64,000 nucleotides of DNA from Acetobacteroides hydrogenigenes (GCF_004340205.1 NZ_SLWB01000016.1:1-64000), one strand, 5' to 3'; positions 46,380-56,442 are shown, counted from the stretch's first letter. Notes: generated by a model not told the origin, from the letters alone. A program made the numbers and translations.

Positions 46380-46871
46380 ATGCGCTACACCAAGCTACTA
46401 TTCGTCATTCTGCTCTGCCTACTACTTGCCTCTTGCAGCAGCTACAAGGACATTCGTATTGAAAAGGTAACCAACGTTACCCTTAAAGAGTTTAGCGGTT
46501 CAACAGCCTATGTTGATATAACCTTGCTGGTAAACAACCCAACCCATAGCAAGGTATGTCTTAGAAAGCTAGATCTCGATATAAATAGATTTGACAGCAA
46601 GTTTGCACATGTAGAATCGCTCGAAAAGGTTGAGGTCCCAGCCAAAAGTCAGATAGAAAAGACGGTTCAACTCAAAATTCGTATTTCCAACATTCTTTCT
46701 TCCGGGTTTATGCTTCTTACCCGAAAGCTCAACCCAGACGACTTTACCGCAAATGGCTACGTTAAGGTTAGTTCGTTCCCTTTCTCCAAAAAAATCAAAA
46801 TTGAAAATCAGAAACTGAGCAAATCAATAAAAGGCCTAGATAGCATTCTAACAACATCGCGAAAGCAGTGA
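46380..46871 (+). CDS. LEA14-like (LEA type 2) lipoprotein
   Basis: 163 residues. Lipobox LLASC (Cys about 19). The mature part (DIRIEKVTNVTLKEF, VDITLLVNNPTHSKVCLRKLDLDI, VPAKSQIEKTVQLKI) is the beta-sandwich of the LEA14/WHy family. Envelope lipoproteins of this type are of unclear role, perhaps stress or lipid related. Stands alone between divergent lacI and the SPOR gene. Confidence 0.8.
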   Translation: MRYTKLLFVILLCLLLASCSSYKDIRIEKVTNVTLKEFSGSTAYVDITLLVNNPTHSKVCLRKLDLDINRFDSKFAHVESLEKVEVPAKSQIEKTVQLKIRISNILSSGFMLLTRKLNPDDFTANGYVKVSSFPFSKKIKIENQKLSKSIKGLDSILTTSRKQ

Positions 46872-46923
46872 TTGTAGCAATTCTTAACAATTAACTTTGC
46901 GTAGTTTACTGGTTTGAATTTAC

Positions 46924-46931
46924 TACCTTTG
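46924..46931 (+). promoter_or_regulatory. -7 box of the SPOR-domain gene
   Basis: TACCTTTG, exact TAnnTTTG, 44 bp before the start codon. Confidence 0.5.
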
Positions 46932-46974
46932 CAGCCATAAAGGTCTTCAAAACAAGCGAACAGGATATCCCAAA

Positions 46975-47457
46975 ATGAAGAAAATTATTGCCGTAATTGC
47001 GATTTTGATGGCGGGTTACTTAAAAGGTTACACGCAAAACCTAACCGTTTCCTCCGACACTACTCAGCGAGTTGTTTTCTACAATATATACTCTGATATA
47101 GCACAGCCAGGGCCCAATGAAGCAACAGTCAAGCTTAATCAGCCTGCATTTCTAAAACAAGCGGTAGCCCAAATGGCTGTGAAAAACGAACGAACTTTCA
47201 CCCAAAACGGCTATCGAATAAGAATTTTCTCCGACAACAAGCAAAATTCTAGGCAAGAGTCGGAAGCGCTGGTGCTACAGTTCGAGGCAAAGTATCCTAG
47301 CGTTAAAGCCTACCGATCGTACTCAAGTCCATACTTTCGCGTATCTGTTGGAGATTTCAGAACATTAAACGAGGCTAAAGCCTTTCTCGAAGTTGTTAAA
47401 ATAGAGTACCCCAAAGCATATCCTGTAAAGGAAAAAATAAACTTCCCACCCTTGTAG
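46975..47457 (+). CDS. exported SPOR-domain protein
   Basis: 160 residues. Signal peptide ending near GYTQ, a short spacer, then a SPOR domain (about 80-155: NGYRIRIFSDNKQNSRQESEALVLQFEAKYPS, PYFRVSVGDFRTLNEAKAFL). SPOR domains bind denuded peptidoglycan at division sites, so a septal or wall-remodelling role is likely. The PurF-like gene follows after 63 bp. Confidence 0.85.
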   Translation: MKKIIAVIAILMAGYLKGYTQNLTVSSDTTQRVVFYNIYSDIAQPGPNEATVKLNQPAFLKQAVAQMAVKNERTFTQNGYRIRIFSDNKQNSRQESEALVLQFEAKYPSVKAYRSYSSPYFRVSVGDFRTLNEAKAFLEVVKIEYPKAYPVKEKINFPPL

Positions 47458-47520
47458 TGGGATTTTTTATTTGTTGAAATAGAGAGAACACACAATAACA
47501 AACAGCAAACTAGTTGAAAG

Positions 47521-49413
47521 ATGAGCGATCAAATTAAGCACGAGTGCGGCATAGCCCTTATACGCCTACGTAAGCCGTTGGAGTACTACAAGGAGAAATA
47601 CGGCTCGTGGACTTATGGAATCCAGAAGTTGTACCTAATAATGGAGAAGCAGCACAACCGCGGACAGGACGGCGCCGGCGTTGCCAGCGTAAAGATTGAC
47701 CTTGCCCCCGGGAAACGCTACTTCGACCGCTATCGCTCCAACCAATCGACCCCAATAAAGGATGTATTCGACAATATTCGTCAAGGAATTGCCCATGCCG
47801 ATAAGTCGCTTGTAACAGACCCTAGTTGGGCAAAGGAAAATGTCAACTTTGCAGGAGAGCTGTACCTTGGTCACCTGCGTTACGGCACCTTCGGTAACCA
47901 CTCCATCGACTTTGTGCATCCGGTGATGCGCGCCAACAACTGGCGTAGCCGTAGCTTGGTACTGGCCGGAAACTTCAACCTTACCAATGTTGATGAACTC
48001 TTCAACCGCCTAGTTGAACTTGGGCAACATCCAAAGGATTTTACCGATACCGTTACCATCCTCGAGATGATGGGCTTCTTCCTCGACGAGGAGAACCAGA
48101 TGCTCTTCCGCAAGTACAAGAACGAAGGTTTCAACAATAAGGAGATATCTAAGCTAATCGAATCGAACCTAGATGTTCGTAAGGTTCTTGAAATTGCTAC
48201 AAAAGATTTTGACGGAGGCTATGCTCTTGCAGGCCTAATTGGGCATGGAGATGCCTTTGTTGCCCGCGACCCTTGGGGCATTCGTCCAGCCAACTACTAC
48301 ATCGACGATGAGATTGTGGTGGTAGCCTCAGAGCGCGCCGTTATCCAAACCGTGATGAACGTTCCTGCCGCTGAAGTTCACCAAGTGAAGCCAGGAACTG
48401 CGCTTATAATCCGTAAGAATGGTGATGTTTCACTCGAACCGATACGTGTACCACAGGAGCGCAAATCGTGCTCTTTCGAGCGCATCTACTTCTCGCGCGG
48501 AACAGATAAGAACATCTACCTCGAGCGCAAGGGCCTAGGTGCTGGCGTCGTTAATCAAGTGCTAAAGGCTGTTGACTACAATCTAAAGAATACCGTATTC
48601 TCGTTCATTCCCAACACTGCCGAAACCGCTTTCTACGGGCTTGTTGAAGGTGTTGAGAAGTATATGGCGGAGCAGAAAAAGCAGCAGATTATTGAGGCAA
48701 ACGGTAACATTACCCAGGAGAAGCTTATTGAGATCATCTCCGAGCGCCCACGCATCGAGAAGATTGCCGTGAAGGACGTTAAGCTACGTACCTTCATCAC
48801 GCAGGACGAAAACCGCGACGACATGGTTGCCCACGTATACGATATCACCTACGGTACGGTTAACGCTGGTGTAGATAATCTAGTAATTATTGATGACTCC
48901 ATCGTTCGAGGAACCACACTACGCCAGAGCATCCTGCGCATGCTCGACCGCCTCAACCCTAAAAAGATTGTGGTGGTAAGCTCAGCGCCTCAGATTCGCT
49001 ACCCCGACTGCTACGGCATCGACATGACAAAGATGGGTGACTTTATCGCCTTTACGGCCGCTATCGAACTGCTTAAGGATGCCGGAAAAACGGATGTTAT
49101 CGATGATGTTTACCAGCGCTGCAAGGCACAACAATACCTTCCAAAAGAAGAGATCATCAACCACGTAAAGGATATCTACCGTCCATTTACCGACGAGCAG
49201 ATATCCGCCAAGATTGCCGAAATTCTTCGCCCTGCCGATATGAAGGCAGACCTAGAGATCGTTTACCAAACGGTTGAAGGACTTCACGAGGCTTGTCCAA
49301 ACGACCTTGGCGATTGGTACTTTACCGGCAACTACCCCACCGATGGAGGTAACCGCGTTGTAAACACCGCGTTCATCAACTTTATTGAAGGGGTAAACAA
49401 AAGGGCATATTAG
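47521..49413 (+). CDS. amidophosphoribosyltransferase-like protein (PurF family)
   Basis: 630 residues, about 130-160 longer than ordinary PurF. Class II glutamine amidotransferase domain with Cys near position 9 (HECGIALIRL) and QHNRGQDGAG; phosphoribosyltransferase domain with VIIDDSIVRGTTLRQS, the PRPP loop. Several insertions (for example about 385-425, Lys/Gln/Glu-rich) set it apart from housekeeping PurF. Bacteroidota often carry this long form besides normal PurF; whether it makes phosphoribosylamine is not clear. Confidence 0.85.
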   Translation: MSDQIKHECGIALIRLRKPLEYYKEKYGSWTYGIQKLYLIMEKQHNRGQDGAGVASVKIDLAPGKRYFDRYRSNQSTPIKDVFDNIRQGIAHADKSLVTDPSWAKENVNFAGELYLGHLRYGTFGNHSIDFVHPVMRANNWRSRSLVLAGNFNLTNVDELFNRLVELGQHPKDFTDTVTILEMMGFFLDEENQMLFRKYKNEGFNNKEISKLIESNLDVRKVLEIATKDFDGGYALAGLIGHGDAFVARDPWGIRPANYYIDDEIVVVASERAVIQTVMNVPAAEVHQVKPGTALIIRKNGDVSLEPIRVPQERKSCSFERIYFSRGTDKNIYLERKGLGAGVVNQVLKAVDYNLKNTVFSFIPNTAETAFYGLVEGVEKYMAEQKKQQIIEANGNITQEKLIEIISERPRIEKIAVKDVKLRTFITQDENRDDMVAHVYDITYGTVNAGVDNLVIIDDSIVRGTTLRQSILRMLDRLNPKKIVVVSSAPQIRYPDCYGIDMTKMGDFIAFTAAIELLKDAGKTDVIDDVYQRCKAQQYLPKEEIINHVKDIYRPFTDEQISAKIAEILRPADMKADLEIVYQTVEGLHEACPNDLGDWYFTGNYPTDGGNRVVNTAFINFIEGVNKRAY

Positions 49414-49421
49414 GATTCGTA

Positions 49422-49482
49422 GGGGTAGATAATCATCTACCCGAATATTTTATAGGGGCAGATAATTATCTGCCCCTACGTT
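49422..49482 (+). repeat. pair of palindromes after the PurF-like gene
   Basis: GGGTAGATAATCATCTACCC and GGGGCAGATAATTATCTGCCCC are two hairpins in a row, with a CGTAGGGG/CCCCTACG outer pairing. There is no T-run; this looks like a small extragenic palindrome that may also stabilise the mRNA end. Confidence 0.6.
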
Positions 49483-49552
49483 ATTGTAATAGATAAAAAT
49501 TTGGTTGCATAATCGGCGAAATAGAATATTTGCAATGCCAGTCCAAACGCAT

Positions 49553-49560
49553 TACTTTTG
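49553..49560 (+). promoter_or_regulatory. -7 box of the 131-aa gene
   Basis: TACTTTTG, exact TAnnTTTG, 27 bp before ATG 49587. Confidence 0.5.
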
Positions 49561-49586
49561 CCAATCAAATGTAAAAGACACACGTC

Positions 49587-49982
49587 ATGTTTCAACAATA
49601 CTCTGCTAAGGTGGACCGATTTGGAAGCGCCTACGCGCTCTTAGAGGCTACCGAAAAGGATAAAAAGGTAACCATAGAGTACTACCTCATTTTTAAAGAT
49701 GGCGAAACGCCCTCTATTAAAGGTGGAGTGCTGGAGGTGGAAGCAGTACTGGATCAAACGCTGGAAACCTACGTTAATGAGCATGTGGAAGAATCGCTAC
49801 CCTACATGATTCTACGCTACCTAGTAGACAACCATCAACCTTCAGAGCTAGAGAATCTGCCCGAGGTTGTTTTCGCCGAGGACGCCAACGCTATTGCCAC
49901 CATCAAGGCTAACTTCCCCGATTATGCAAGCATGATTATCCAGAAAAGCACCTCAAAAGCGATTAAGGAGGCTCTTGCCTAA
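49587..49982 (+). CDS. 131-aa protein of unknown function
   Basis: Small, acidic, soluble-looking protein (FQQYSAKVDRFGSAYALLEA; KDGETPSIKGGVLEVEAVL; LPYMILRYLVDNHQPSEL). No signal peptide, membrane segment or motif I recognise. Its -7 box and terminator show it is an independent transcription unit, and codon use matches neighbours, so it is a real gene. Confidence 0.75.
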   Translation: MFQQYSAKVDRFGSAYALLEATEKDKKVTIEYYLIFKDGETPSIKGGVLEVEAVLDQTLETYVNEHVEESLPYMILRYLVDNHQPSELENLPEVVFAEDANAIATIKANFPDYASMIIQKSTSKAIKEALA

Positions 49983-49989
49983 TAAATAC

Positions 49990-50012
49990 GAGACGCTATT
50001 AGCGTCTCTTTT
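49990..50012 (+). terminator. terminator of the 131-aa gene
   Basis: GAGACGCT-ATT-AGCGTCTC stem followed by TTTT, 8 bp after the stop. Confidence 0.85.
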
Positions 50013-50048
50013 CATATTACACCATCTAAACTCAATACCCTAAACACC

Positions 50049-51101
50049 ATGAGATCATTATACCACTTACGAGGGTGGCTGCTGCTTTTGGCAATCCTCC
50101 TTCTCTTCTCTTCGGCAGAAGCTAAAAAGAGAAAGACCATCAAGGTCCTGCAGTTTAACATCTGGCAGGAAGGGACTGTAATCCCTAACGGATACGAGGC
50201 TATTGCCGACGAGATTGCTCGTACCGATGCAGACTTCGTTGCCCTAAGCGAAGTGCGCAACTATAAGGGCACCCGCTTCTGCGACCGTATCGTCGAATCG
50301 CTACGCAAGCGAGGCAAGACCTACTACTCCTTCTACAGCTACGATTCGGGTATCTTGAGCCGCTACCCTATTGTCGACAGCGCCACCGTATTTCCCGAAA
50401 ATGATGACCATGGCAGCATCTACAAAGTAGTAGCCGATATGGGCTCACACAAGGTTGCCTTCTACACCGCCCACCTCGACTATCGCAACTGTGCCCTCTA
50501 TCTCCCACGCGGATACTGCGGAACAACGTGGAAGAAGTTACCCAAAAAAGTAGACAACCTCGACACCGTCCTTTTCGACAACGCCGCATCGCAAAGAGTT
50601 GCTGCCATTCGATTATTTATTGAGGATGCCCAAAAGGAGATTGCCAAAGGACATTTGGTAATGTTGGGCGGCGACTTCAACGAGCCCTCGCACCTCGATT
50701 GGATAAAGGCCAACCGCAACCTGTACGACCACAACGGGCTTGTAGTACCCTGGCATGTTACCAAACTACTCGAAAAGTCGGGCTATAAGGATGCCTACCG
50801 CCAGCGCTATCCCAATCCGGTAACCCACCCCGGTTTTACCTTCCCTGCCGATAATCCTTTGGTGGACATCAAGAAGCTGGCATGGTCGCCCGAGGCAGAT
50901 GATCGCGATCGCATCGACTTTATCTTTTACCATCCATATAAAGGCCTAAAACTAAAGGATGCCGTAATCGTCGGACCTCAAGGATCTATTTGCAGGAATA
51001 AGCGTATAGTGGAAACCTCGAATGATAGATTTATAAAGCCTATGAATGTTTGGCCAACCGACCACAAGGCGGTAATGGCAACCTTCTTCCTTGCCCAATA
51101 G
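50049..51101 (+). CDS. secreted endonuclease/exonuclease/phosphatase-family hydrolase
   Basis: 350 residues. Signal peptide (about 1-25, ends SSAEA), then the EEP fold: VLQFNIWQEG (Asn), FVALSEVRN (Glu), AHLDYRN, MLGGDFNEPSHLDW (DxN), DRIDFIFY and the final WPTDHKAVMA (D-H). The metal-site residues are intact, so it is likely an active phosphodiesterase; substrate may be nucleic acid, sugar phosphate or phospholipid. Single gene with own terminator. Confidence 0.88.
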   Translation: MRSLYHLRGWLLLLAILLLFSSAEAKKRKTIKVLQFNIWQEGTVIPNGYEAIADEIARTDADFVALSEVRNYKGTRFCDRIVESLRKRGKTYYSFYSYDSGILSRYPIVDSATVFPENDDHGSIYKVVADMGSHKVAFYTAHLDYRNCALYLPRGYCGTTWKKLPKKVDNLDTVLFDNAASQRVAAIRLFIEDAQKEIAKGHLVMLGGDFNEPSHLDWIKANRNLYDHNGLVVPWHVTKLLEKSGYKDAYRQRYPNPVTHPGFTFPADNPLVDIKKLAWSPEADDRDRIDFIFYHPYKGLKLKDAVIVGPQGSICRNKRIVETSNDRFIKPMNVWPTDHKAVMATFFLAQ

Positions 51102-51123
51102 AAACAATACAGACAAATAGCAA

Positions 51124-51162
51124 ACATCCCCAAGCGGTTCTGCCACTTGGGGATGTTCCTTT
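51124..51162 (+). terminator. terminator of the EEP hydrolase gene
   Basis: ACATCCCCAAG-loop-CTTGGGGATGT stem followed by TCCTTTAT. It sits between convergent genes and may serve both. Confidence 0.75.
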
Positions 51163-51179
51163 ATATCCTGTTGTTCTTG

Positions 51180-52346
51180 TTACTTGCCCTTAACCCTTAG
51201 CACAACGATACCGTGCTTTGGAATATCTAACGAAAGTTTTCCGTTGATTACAGAAACGTTTTTATGCTGCCAAACATCACGAGCCTTTGACACTCCGTTT
51301 ATTCCCAAATTCGCAAACGAAAGCGTGTAGGTTGCTGGATTATCGCCTCTATTTAGTACGGCAACGGCAAACTCCTTCTTGGCGGCCTTGCCCAACGGCT
51401 TCACCCAAACCTCAACGGAGCCCTCCTTTAGCTTGCGCTCAGCCTGAATGCAAGCCTCATCCTGATGGATGGCAATCATCTCCCTGTTGGTAAGGATTTC
51501 GATGGTCTCCTTGCTCATGGTGCGAAGATCGTTGCCAGCTAATAGCGGAGAGAGCATCATGCACCACATGCTAAAGTGCGACTTATCCTCGTCGTAGGTC
51601 ATTCCTCGGCCAACCTGAAGCATGTCCATGTCGTTGAAGTGCCCGGGCGATGCGTACTTTGCCAAATCGGCATTCAGGTCGATGATATGGCTGATGCTGC
51701 CCCATTTGGCGTCGATATCGCCAGAGATGCGCCACGAGTCAGCCTCCTTAACGGCCCACTCGCCGGGAAACTGCCAACGACATATGTTGAAGATAATATC
51801 CTTTCGGATGCTTCTAACCTCCTTTATGATGGCAAGATATTCGGTCTTTTCATCTAGCTTTTGTTTTTGACCGCCGCACCAGTCAACCTTAAGGAAGTCG
51901 TAACCCCACTGGTTGAAAAACTGATTGCAGTCCTGCTTGATGTAACCATATATGCCTACTCCGATACCATTCTTGTCGTTATCCCAGATAGAGCCGCAGG
52001 TGTTAGATCCGGCATCGGTGTAAATTCCAGCCTTTAGCCCTTTGCTGTGGATGTAGTCGGCTAAGGCCTTCATCCCGCTAGGGAACTTGATGCTATCGGC
52101 AAAAAGGTGCCCCTGCGCATCGCGACCACCAAAGTAGCCATCGTCGATATTTACATACCGGTAGCCCGCCTTTACCATACCGGAAGAAACCATCGCATCG
52201 GCCTGCTCGCGGATAAGCTGCTCGTTAATATTTACACGGAAGTTATTCCAGCTACTCCATCCCATAATCGGGGTTTTGGTCTTCTGAGCCCAAAGACCCA
52301 GCGAAATAAGCGCGCATAGCGCAGTAATGTATGCTCTCTTCATCAC
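51180..52346 (-). CDS. alpha-galactosidase, GH27
   Basis: 388 residues. Signal peptide ending WAQ. (beta/alpha)8 barrel with MGWSSWNNF, YVNIDDGYF, KAGIYTDAGSNTCG, FLKVDWCGG (Asp nucleophile) and SWRISGDI (Asp acid/base), followed by a C-terminal beta domain. Cleaves terminal alpha-galactose, probably in the periplasm. Not in a SusC/SusD locus, so it may serve general oligosaccharide turnover. Confidence 0.92.
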   Translation of the reverse strand: MMKRAYITALCALISLGLWAQKTKTPIMGWSSWNNFRVNINEQLIREQADAMVSSGMVKAGYRYVNIDDGYFGGRDAQGHLFADSIKFPSGMKALADYIHSKGLKAGIYTDAGSNTCGSIWDNDKNGIGVGIYGYIKQDCNQFFNQWGYDFLKVDWCGGQKQKLDEKTEYLAIIKEVRSIRKDIIFNICRWQFPGEWAVKEADSWRISGDIDAKWGSISHIIDLNADLAKYASPGHFNDMDMLQVGRGMTYDEDKSHFSMWCMMLSPLLAGNDLRTMSKETIEILTNREMIAIHQDEACIQAERKLKEGSVEVWVKPLGKAAKKEFAVAVLNRGDNPATYTLSFANLGINGVSKARDVWQHKNVSVINGKLSLDIPKHGIVVLRVKGK

Positions 52347-52419
52347 CCTGCTCTTATCTATTTGTAAATTCTAGGGAATAATCATCCCGATTGTGCAATT
52401 TATCCCTAAGGGATGAATA

Positions 52420-52453
52420 AAAAAAGAGATGCCAACTCGCATCCCTCTTTTTT
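52420..52453 (-). terminator. terminator of the ABC-F gene
   Basis: AGAG-ATGC pairs with GCATCCCTCT (a two-base bulge) between an A-run and a T-run, so it could work on both strands. It lies about 40 nt after the ABC-F stop codon. Confidence 0.7.
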
Positions 52454-52490
52454 CTAATATCTAAATTCTAGCGACTAACGTCTTCCCCCT

Positions 52491-54128
<1,638 letters not shown>

Positions 54129-54151
54129 CTCTGCTATTTAAATTTGAGGCG

Positions 54152-54159
54152 CAAAGATA
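54152..54159 (-). promoter_or_regulatory. -7 box of the ABC-F gene
   Basis: TATCTTTG on the minus strand, exact TAnnTTTG, 24 bp upstream of the start. Confidence 0.55.
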
Positions 54160-54227
54160 GAAAAACGGATCGCGGATGAAACGGATTAGGCGGATTTACA
54201 CAGATTTTAAGTGAACCACGAAGGGTG

Positions 54228-54269
54228 CGCCTCGGCTTCGCTCGGCGACCGCCGAGCAAAGCCGAGGCG
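54228..54269. repeat. 19-bp-stem hairpin
   Basis: Bases 54228-54246 and 54251-54269 are reverse complements with one mismatch (CGCCTCGGC...GCCGAGGCG) around GACC. A similar hairpin with GCCTCCGCTCGG lies at about 59115-59144. Upstream of it, at 54162-54210, is a degenerate CGGATT-rich tract that recurs near 62390-62432. Confidence 0.7.
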
Positions 54270-54289
54270 GTTCTACTAAAATGCGCTAC

Positions 54290-54321
54290 AAAAAAGGCAA
54301 CGCCTACCAGCGCTGCCTTTT
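54290..54321 (-). terminator. terminator of the DUF5329-like gene
   Basis: AAAAGGCA...TGCCTTTT hairpin with extra GCG/CGC pairing; on the minus strand it ends in six T, directly after the stop codon at 54327. Confidence 0.85.
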
Positions 54322-54326
54322 GCTAT

Positions 54327-54704
54327 CTAGCCTTTCGAAGCCGTTATTTCCTTAAGCTTCTGGGTAAAGAACGCCTTGGTGGCAACCTTTCGCCCATCGG
54401 AAAGCTTTATATGGTACTCCTCGCCGCTGAGGTACGACTTGGAGCCAACTACCTCGATAAAGTCTTGAGCCGTTTTCACCCGGCTACCGGCCTTTCCCCA
54501 CTTCATGCGGAGGTGCTCGGCTGCTTTTGCGGCATCGTAGTACGAGCCGTTGCGGTAGAACTGCGCGCCCTTTAGCTGCTGAACGGACTGGATTAGCAGC
54601 TCTATTTTCTGATTTTCCGTAAGCTTAACTTGCGCCTTCGCAGGATTTGCCAGCAGCACAGCAAATAGACCGATTGCAGCAATAAACATCGTTTTTATAC
54701 TCAT
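54327..54704 (-). CDS. DUF5329/YfeK-like exported protein
   Basis: 125 residues. Signal peptide ending AKA-Q25. The mature part KIELLIQSVQQLKGAQFYRNGSYYDAAKAAEHLRMKWGKAG matches the YfeK/DUF5329 pattern (F-RNG--Y-A--AA-HLR-K), a small periplasmic family without known function. Own promoter and terminator. Confidence 0.75.
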   Translation of the reverse strand: MSIKTMFIAAIGLFAVLLANPAKAQVKLTENQKIELLIQSVQQLKGAQFYRNGSYYDAAKAAEHLRMKWGKAGSRVKTAQDFIEVVGSKSYLSGEEYHIKLSDGRKVATKAFFTQKLKEITASKG

Positions 54705-54736
54705 AGGATATCGCTATTACTCTAAATGATTGCGCA

Positions 54737-54744
54737 CAAATGTA
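54737..54744 (-). promoter_or_regulatory. -7 box of the DUF5329-like gene
   Basis: TACATTTG on the minus strand, exact TAnnTTTG, 33 bp upstream of the start. Confidence 0.55.
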
Positions 54745-54843
54745 AGCATCTCGAATTAATACCCCTATTTCAGTACCGGTTAATTACGGGTAAATCTTTC
54801 CTCGAAATGTCAAGCCGTGCTCTTACGGAACCGAGAAACCAAC

Positions 54844-55068
54844 CTAATCGCAGCGGCCTCGTCGGCTCCAGATGTGGCAAATAAAGCCAACAACCGAAGC
54901 AGCTCCAAAGCTGATAGGTTCGACAAGTGAACCGTCGTCGCTCTTAATGTAGGCCAACAGAGCAAGCCCTGCCCAACATATGCCTGCAATTAGATATCCA
55001 TTTCTTGTAACCCACCTCCAGATAGGATCGGTAATCCTTAAAAACGACGAGTAAATCTTCCAGAACAT
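54844..55068 (-). CDS. 74-aa two-helix membrane protein, copy 3
   Basis: Third of three tandem 74-residue proteins. Two predicted membrane helices (NGYLIAGICWAGLALLAYI, about 23-41; PISFGAASVVGFICHIW, about 51-67) and a basic end (SRRGRCD). N-terminus MFWKIYSSFLRITDPIWR parallels copy 2 (MFRKIHVKLKALAVPLQK). Both have an N-terminal amphipathic stretch, GN/NG before TM1 and a GxxSxV-type TM2. Family unknown. Starts 24 bp after copy 2. Confidence 0.7.
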   Translation of the reverse strand: MFWKIYSSFLRITDPIWRWVTRNGYLIAGICWAGLALLAYIKSDDGSLVEPISFGAASVVGFICHIWSRRGRCD

Positions 55069-55092
55069 ATTGTGATACTTTTACTATTCACC

Positions 55093-55317
55093 CTAATCCC
55101 TATAGCCACGCTTGTACTTGATGTGGCGGATGAGGAAAACAATCGAAGCAATACCATAGACTACCAGATCGAGGTGCTTTTCTTCATTCCATCGGAGGAT
55201 GTACTTTACCGTCAAAGTGCCAAAGCAGATAAAAGCTATAATATTCCCATTTTCTTTCCACCCTTTTTGCAGCGGAACGGCTAGGGCTTTAAGCTTTACG
55301 TGTATTTTTCTAAACAT
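55093..55317 (-). CDS. 74-aa two-helix membrane protein, copy 2
   Basis: Middle member of the trio. Helices at about 23-40 (NGNIIAFICFGTLTVKYI) and 49-65 (DLVVYGIASIVFLIRHI), tail YKRGYRD. It shares GTLTVKYILRW with copy 1 (GALTVKYLIQY) and the N- and C-terminal pattern with copy 3, linking all three as paralogues. 13 bp from copy 1. Confidence 0.72.
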   Translation of the reverse strand: MFRKIHVKLKALAVPLQKGWKENGNIIAFICFGTLTVKYILRWNEEKHLDLVVYGIASIVFLIRHIKYKRGYRD

Positions 55318-55330
55318 GGTTTAAGAGGTT

Positions 55331-55555
55331 TTACGGATTGGTTTTCTTGCTAAACTTTCGGTAGATAAATCTTACAAAACAGATGGTGCAGAGCACCGAA
55401 AGCAGCCCCCAAATCGTGAGGTTCACCCAATTCTTCGGATCGTACTGAATGAGGTACTTTACGGTAAGCGCCCCTGTTGCAACAGCTACTGCAAGGCTTC
55501 CCCAGCCATCGAAGAGCAAGGAGGTGGTTGGTTTTGATTCTTTTTTAATTTCCAT
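55331..55555 (-). CDS. 74-aa two-helix membrane protein, copy 1
   Basis: First gene of the trio. Basic N-terminus (MEIKKESKPTTS), helices at about 21-37 (AVAVATGALTVKYLIQY) and 44-63 (VNLTIWGLLSVLCTICFVRF), basic tail KFSKKTNP. Same length as its two neighbours. The 21-bp-period array C begins about 126 bp upstream of its start codon. Function unknown; small two-helix proteins of this kind can be membrane regulators or toxins, but nothing here decides it. Confidence 0.7.
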   Translation of the reverse strand: MEIKKESKPTTSLLFDGWGSLAVAVATGALTVKYLIQYDPKNWVNLTIWGLLSVLCTICFVRFIYRKFSKKTNP

Positions 55556-55680
55556 TTTGTATATGTTATTAAATGCACCTCCAATATTAGCAAATTACAG
55601 AAGCTTAACCAAAAAAAGGCTTTCTTTTTCACGGTCACCCCCCCAATCGTCGGTTGCTCCCCCTCGCGAATTGCTAGAGG

Positions 55681-55960
55681 CAACAAAGCCGAAGGTAGCC
55701 GCTACTAAATCGGAGGTAAAAGCCACTAACCCGAAGGCTCAACCCTCAACCGCATTGCTCAAATCCTCGACGTCGTACCTGCCAAGTAGTAAAAATAACC
55801 TCCCGATGTATTAAAATACCCTTTCATGTAATTTTACTACACTTTGAGAGTAGACAACTCCGCTTTTGAGATATATTTATTACTTGCTATAATATTTTTA
55901 TTACCCAGTAGCGTATTATTATTACTTGGAAGCGTATTATAATACCCTGCCATGTTCGAA
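55681..55960. repeat. 21-bp-period array (array C)
   Basis: Thirteen or so units. In the right part TAC(C/T)-type words recur at 55776, 55796, 55817, 55838, (55859), 55881, 55902, 55923 and 55943, each preceded by GTATTAT-like AT-rich sequence, so unit junctions are dyads (GTATTATAATAC at 55934-55945 is perfect; GTAATTTTAC at 55828-55837). In the left part CGAAGG-type words lie at 55690, 55711 and 55732. It fills the divergent region between the 74-aa trio and the HTH gene. Confidence 0.75.
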
Positions 55961-56080
55961 AAAGTTGTGCTGAGCCTCGTTAAAGTAGCTCCGAGGAATA
56001 TCATCCTCGGTTTTTAGAGGAATTTTTAAAGTCCGAAAATAATACGCTAAATTAGAGGGCCTAACAAATACTTAACCGAT

Positions 56081-56434
56081 ATGATAAAGCTTAATATCGA
56101 ACGGATGATTCGGATGCGGGGCCACGGCAACCCGCTCCATTACCTGCAAGAGCAGGGGTTTTCCTACCGAGCATGCTACATCATGCTTAAAGGATCGGTA
56201 ACGCTGGTAAAGTTTAACCAGCTCGAACACCTGTGCCGCCTGCTGCACTGCACCCCCAACGACCTGTTGGAGTGGACCCCAAAAGAGGAGACTCCCGAGG
56301 AGCTGTCGCTGCCGCTGGCCAAGCTCCTCCGAAGGGGTACCTACAGTCCTCTAGTAGGCGCCATTCAGGGCATCCCGCCCAGCAAACTCGACAAGGCGCT
56401 GGAGCTGCTCAAGAAGCTTGGCGAGGAGGAGTAA
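56081..56434 (+). CDS. small XRE-type HTH regulator
   Basis: 117 residues. N-terminal helix-turn-helix of the Cro/CI type (MIKLNIERMIRMRG, YLQEQGFSYRACYIMLKG, FNQLEHLCRLLHCTPNDLLEWTP) followed by a short helical tail. Divergent from the 74-aa trio and next to array C, so it is a candidate to bind that array; this is position-based inference. Confidence 0.8.
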   Translation: MIKLNIERMIRMRGHGNPLHYLQEQGFSYRACYIMLKGSVTLVKFNQLEHLCRLLHCTPNDLLEWTPKEETPEELSLPLAKLLRRGTYSPLVGAIQGIPPSKLDKALELLKKLGEEE

Positions 56435-56442
56435 TCAAATAA

